A DNA stretch of 64,000 nucleotides from Paramacrobiotus metropolitanus. Its lineage: Eukaryota; Tardigrada; Eutardigrada; Parachela; Macrobiotidae. Positions 62,298 through 64,000 of this stretch are shown here, in pieces (position 1 is the first letter of the stretch; each line of letters opens with the position of its first letter). A program made the position numbers and the translations under genes. Under the pieces are notes generated by a model, which was given only the letters and a program-made list of their open reading frames with translations, had not been told where the DNA came from and searched no databases. The stretch is from positions 434,001 through 498,000 of the forward strand of contig NW_026570271.1 in assembly GCF_019649055.1 (NCBI RefSeq), given 5' to 3'.

Positions 62298-64000
62298 TTC
62301 TTCCGCTGGCTCGCCCTGAAATTTTTGAATCCTAATCGTCGATTGTCATTGACCAAATGAGCGCCGCATTGTTGCGGGGAGATTCTCGGCAACTGAATGG
62401 GTGTAATATTATTCCTTCAATCGATCGCTGCCAGTTGCGTCGGTTCACCCGGAAGAGAAAATGAAAATTCACCAGCGGGACCGTTTTATTCGCCGATCAA
62501 CACAATGGATATTGACCGGGATGCAGGCTTTTGTGAACCGATATGGAAAAGCCTATGCCACATCAGTGTTTCGTGAGTTACTCAGCCGGTGCGTATCACT
62601 ATGTCTGATATCTGGGAACATTCTTATAAGGTACACAATGTCATATAAACATGCGATGCTGTGCCCAACTACCCATGGCTGGGCATGCGGCAACTGTTGT
62701 CTATAATATACAATCGCGAGTAGTTCCAAAGTGCTAGCAGTACTTATCTCCGCTGCTGCTCAGCATTCTTTCCTTCCTTTATTTTGCGCAAAAACTTCGT
62801 GATGCAGTCCTAAGCGGAGGAGATGCGATTTATTAACGGTATGTATGTTTAAAGCAAATTAGCTGTACAGAAAGCGGCGTAAGTATGTTACTGTACTGTG
62901 TATTCTTAAAATAATTTAGCGCCGCTGAAACGAGGCAGATACAATCCCAGAGCGCAGTGTTCACGTTAATGTATCTTCAAGGCTTTCACAACGCAGTTAT
63001 CTAATCCACACCAGCCGGCGGTATAGGTTAGATTATAAAGTGAAAGTTCTCGTGCATGTACAAGGATATGGCGCCATGTACTTGTACCCGGTTAATTCCC
63101 TTAAATACCAGACTTGACACAGCAAATACACACAGTGACTCACGACTTCACCTTTTTGGGATAAGCGTACCGGTGCAATGTGAACGCGATCCGATATTAC
63201 GTTACATTCACAATTAGTAATATTAATATAAAACTCAGAAATGGATCTTTAATAATTTGATAACATTATAAAAAATTTCTAAAAATTCTTGCAATAATAA
63301 AGCGAAGTTGGAGTTCATTGTTAACTACATGCATTGTGCAAAAATTCGCCTGTTAACCATGCCTGAAATATTAAGCTACGAGTAGCTGTATTAAGCTAGA
63401 TCCCGGGTGGCCCAAAAAAATGGCGGTCTCAGTTTTTGTTTTGCTGTGCGCGAACGAACCACTTGTCGTACGAGAAAGTTTTTGGATTTAATAAATTACA
63501 AATTTTATTAGCTACTGAACGTGAAAGAACTTATTTTGAAAAGTTGTGACACGATCGCGAAAAACCAAGCCAACTGAAATCGTGCGGAAGCATATCCTGA
63601 TCCAGCTATTGAACTCTAAAATTTGGTGTCATTTGTTATGCATGCTAAACATTTCATTTTTTTCAATTGTTTCATCTAGAGAAGGTCGTTTTTTATCAGC
63701 ATAATAAAAGCGGTTTCCATAGTGCACGCAATGGGGGAGCAATCATGCAATGCACTCAACTCACTTTTTGAAAGAATGCCGATTTTTTGATTAATTTTTG
63801 ATCCATTTTATTGTAGTTTTTTATGCATGACAGGCTGCAACAAAACGGGTCAATTTAGCTGTTATGTATAGTTAAGGTATTGCTCTTATAGAAGCAAGTT
63901 TGATTGAGATTCGCTCTTGCAGGTTGATGAGAAATCTATTTTTGAAAATGCTGATGTAGGATTTCACGAAAGTTAAATGTGCGGCGCTCCAGCTTCCCAG
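62298..64000. other. Stretch without recognisable genes
   Basis: AT-rich, no coding signal that I can support. The first few hundred bases should contain the promoter of copy D. Confidence 0.5.

Noticed and set aside
62461-62706. 81-codon open frame near the right end
   Set aside because: No motif, no homology that I recognise and no splice context.

Overview
The window looks like invertebrate animal nuclear DNA. Evidence is the split genes with short introns (35-105 bases), the AT-rich background, DIRS-like, Polinton/Maverick, LTR, mariner and hAT-type mobile elements, baculovirus-IAP-type BIR domains and a chromodomain integrase. The species cannot be named from sequence alone. Most recognisable coding sequence belongs to mobile elements. 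Host coding sequence is sparse: a four-copy family of helix-turn-helix plus zinc-finger genes on the minus strand (about 25.7-26.5, 33.2-35.2, 52.4-54.4 and 60.2-62.3 kb) and one small three-exon secreted-protein gene (50.4-51.7 kb).

Layout. 0.55-2.5 kb: a DIRS-like retrotransposon fragment (RT/RNase H plus tyrosine recombinase), cut at both ends. About 5.4-24.7 kb: a Polinton/Maverick (adintovirus-like) element with all genes on the plus strand: zinc-finger protein, protein-primed DNA polymerase B, packaging ATPase, integrase with chromodomain, penton-like and hexon-like capsid proteins, adenain-like protease, small membrane proteins and two BIR proteins. 27.2-28.0 kb: a hAT-like MITE. 37.67-46.80 kb: a complete LTR retrotransposon on the minus strand with near-identical 0.9-kb LTRs and a 4-bp target-site duplication, but no reverse transcriptase. 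47.0-47.5 kb: a Ulp1-like protease fragment. 56.5-57.5 kb: a foldback element with an exact 8-bp target-site duplication. 58.86-60.16 kb: a decayed mariner.

The most unusual content is in the Polinton. It carries a homologue of TATA-box-binding protein (13.8-14.8 kb) that keeps both halves of the saddle and phenylalanines at all four DNA-kinking positions. It also carries five paralogous small proteins built from two beta-rich modules that resemble the PC4/p15 transcription-coactivator fold. Three intergenic spacers, one directly upstream of the TBP-like gene and one upstream of the ATPase, share a structured non-coding block: A-run, small hairpin with covarying stem, TTARCTTGTC, TTTTGGG. Together these suggest that the element brings its own promoter-recognition system. 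That is an inference. Several of its genes, including the TBP-like gene, are interrupted by single frameshifts, so this copy is probably inactive.

The LTR element is a second unusual object. A TGA codon in the middle of a coiled coil splits an otherwise continuous Gag-protease reading frame of about 1,800 codons that jumps straight to the zinc-binding end of an integrase. Its coding region holds five copies of a 16-base motif matching its own polypurine tract, and its leader holds three hairpins with a constant loop and covarying stems.
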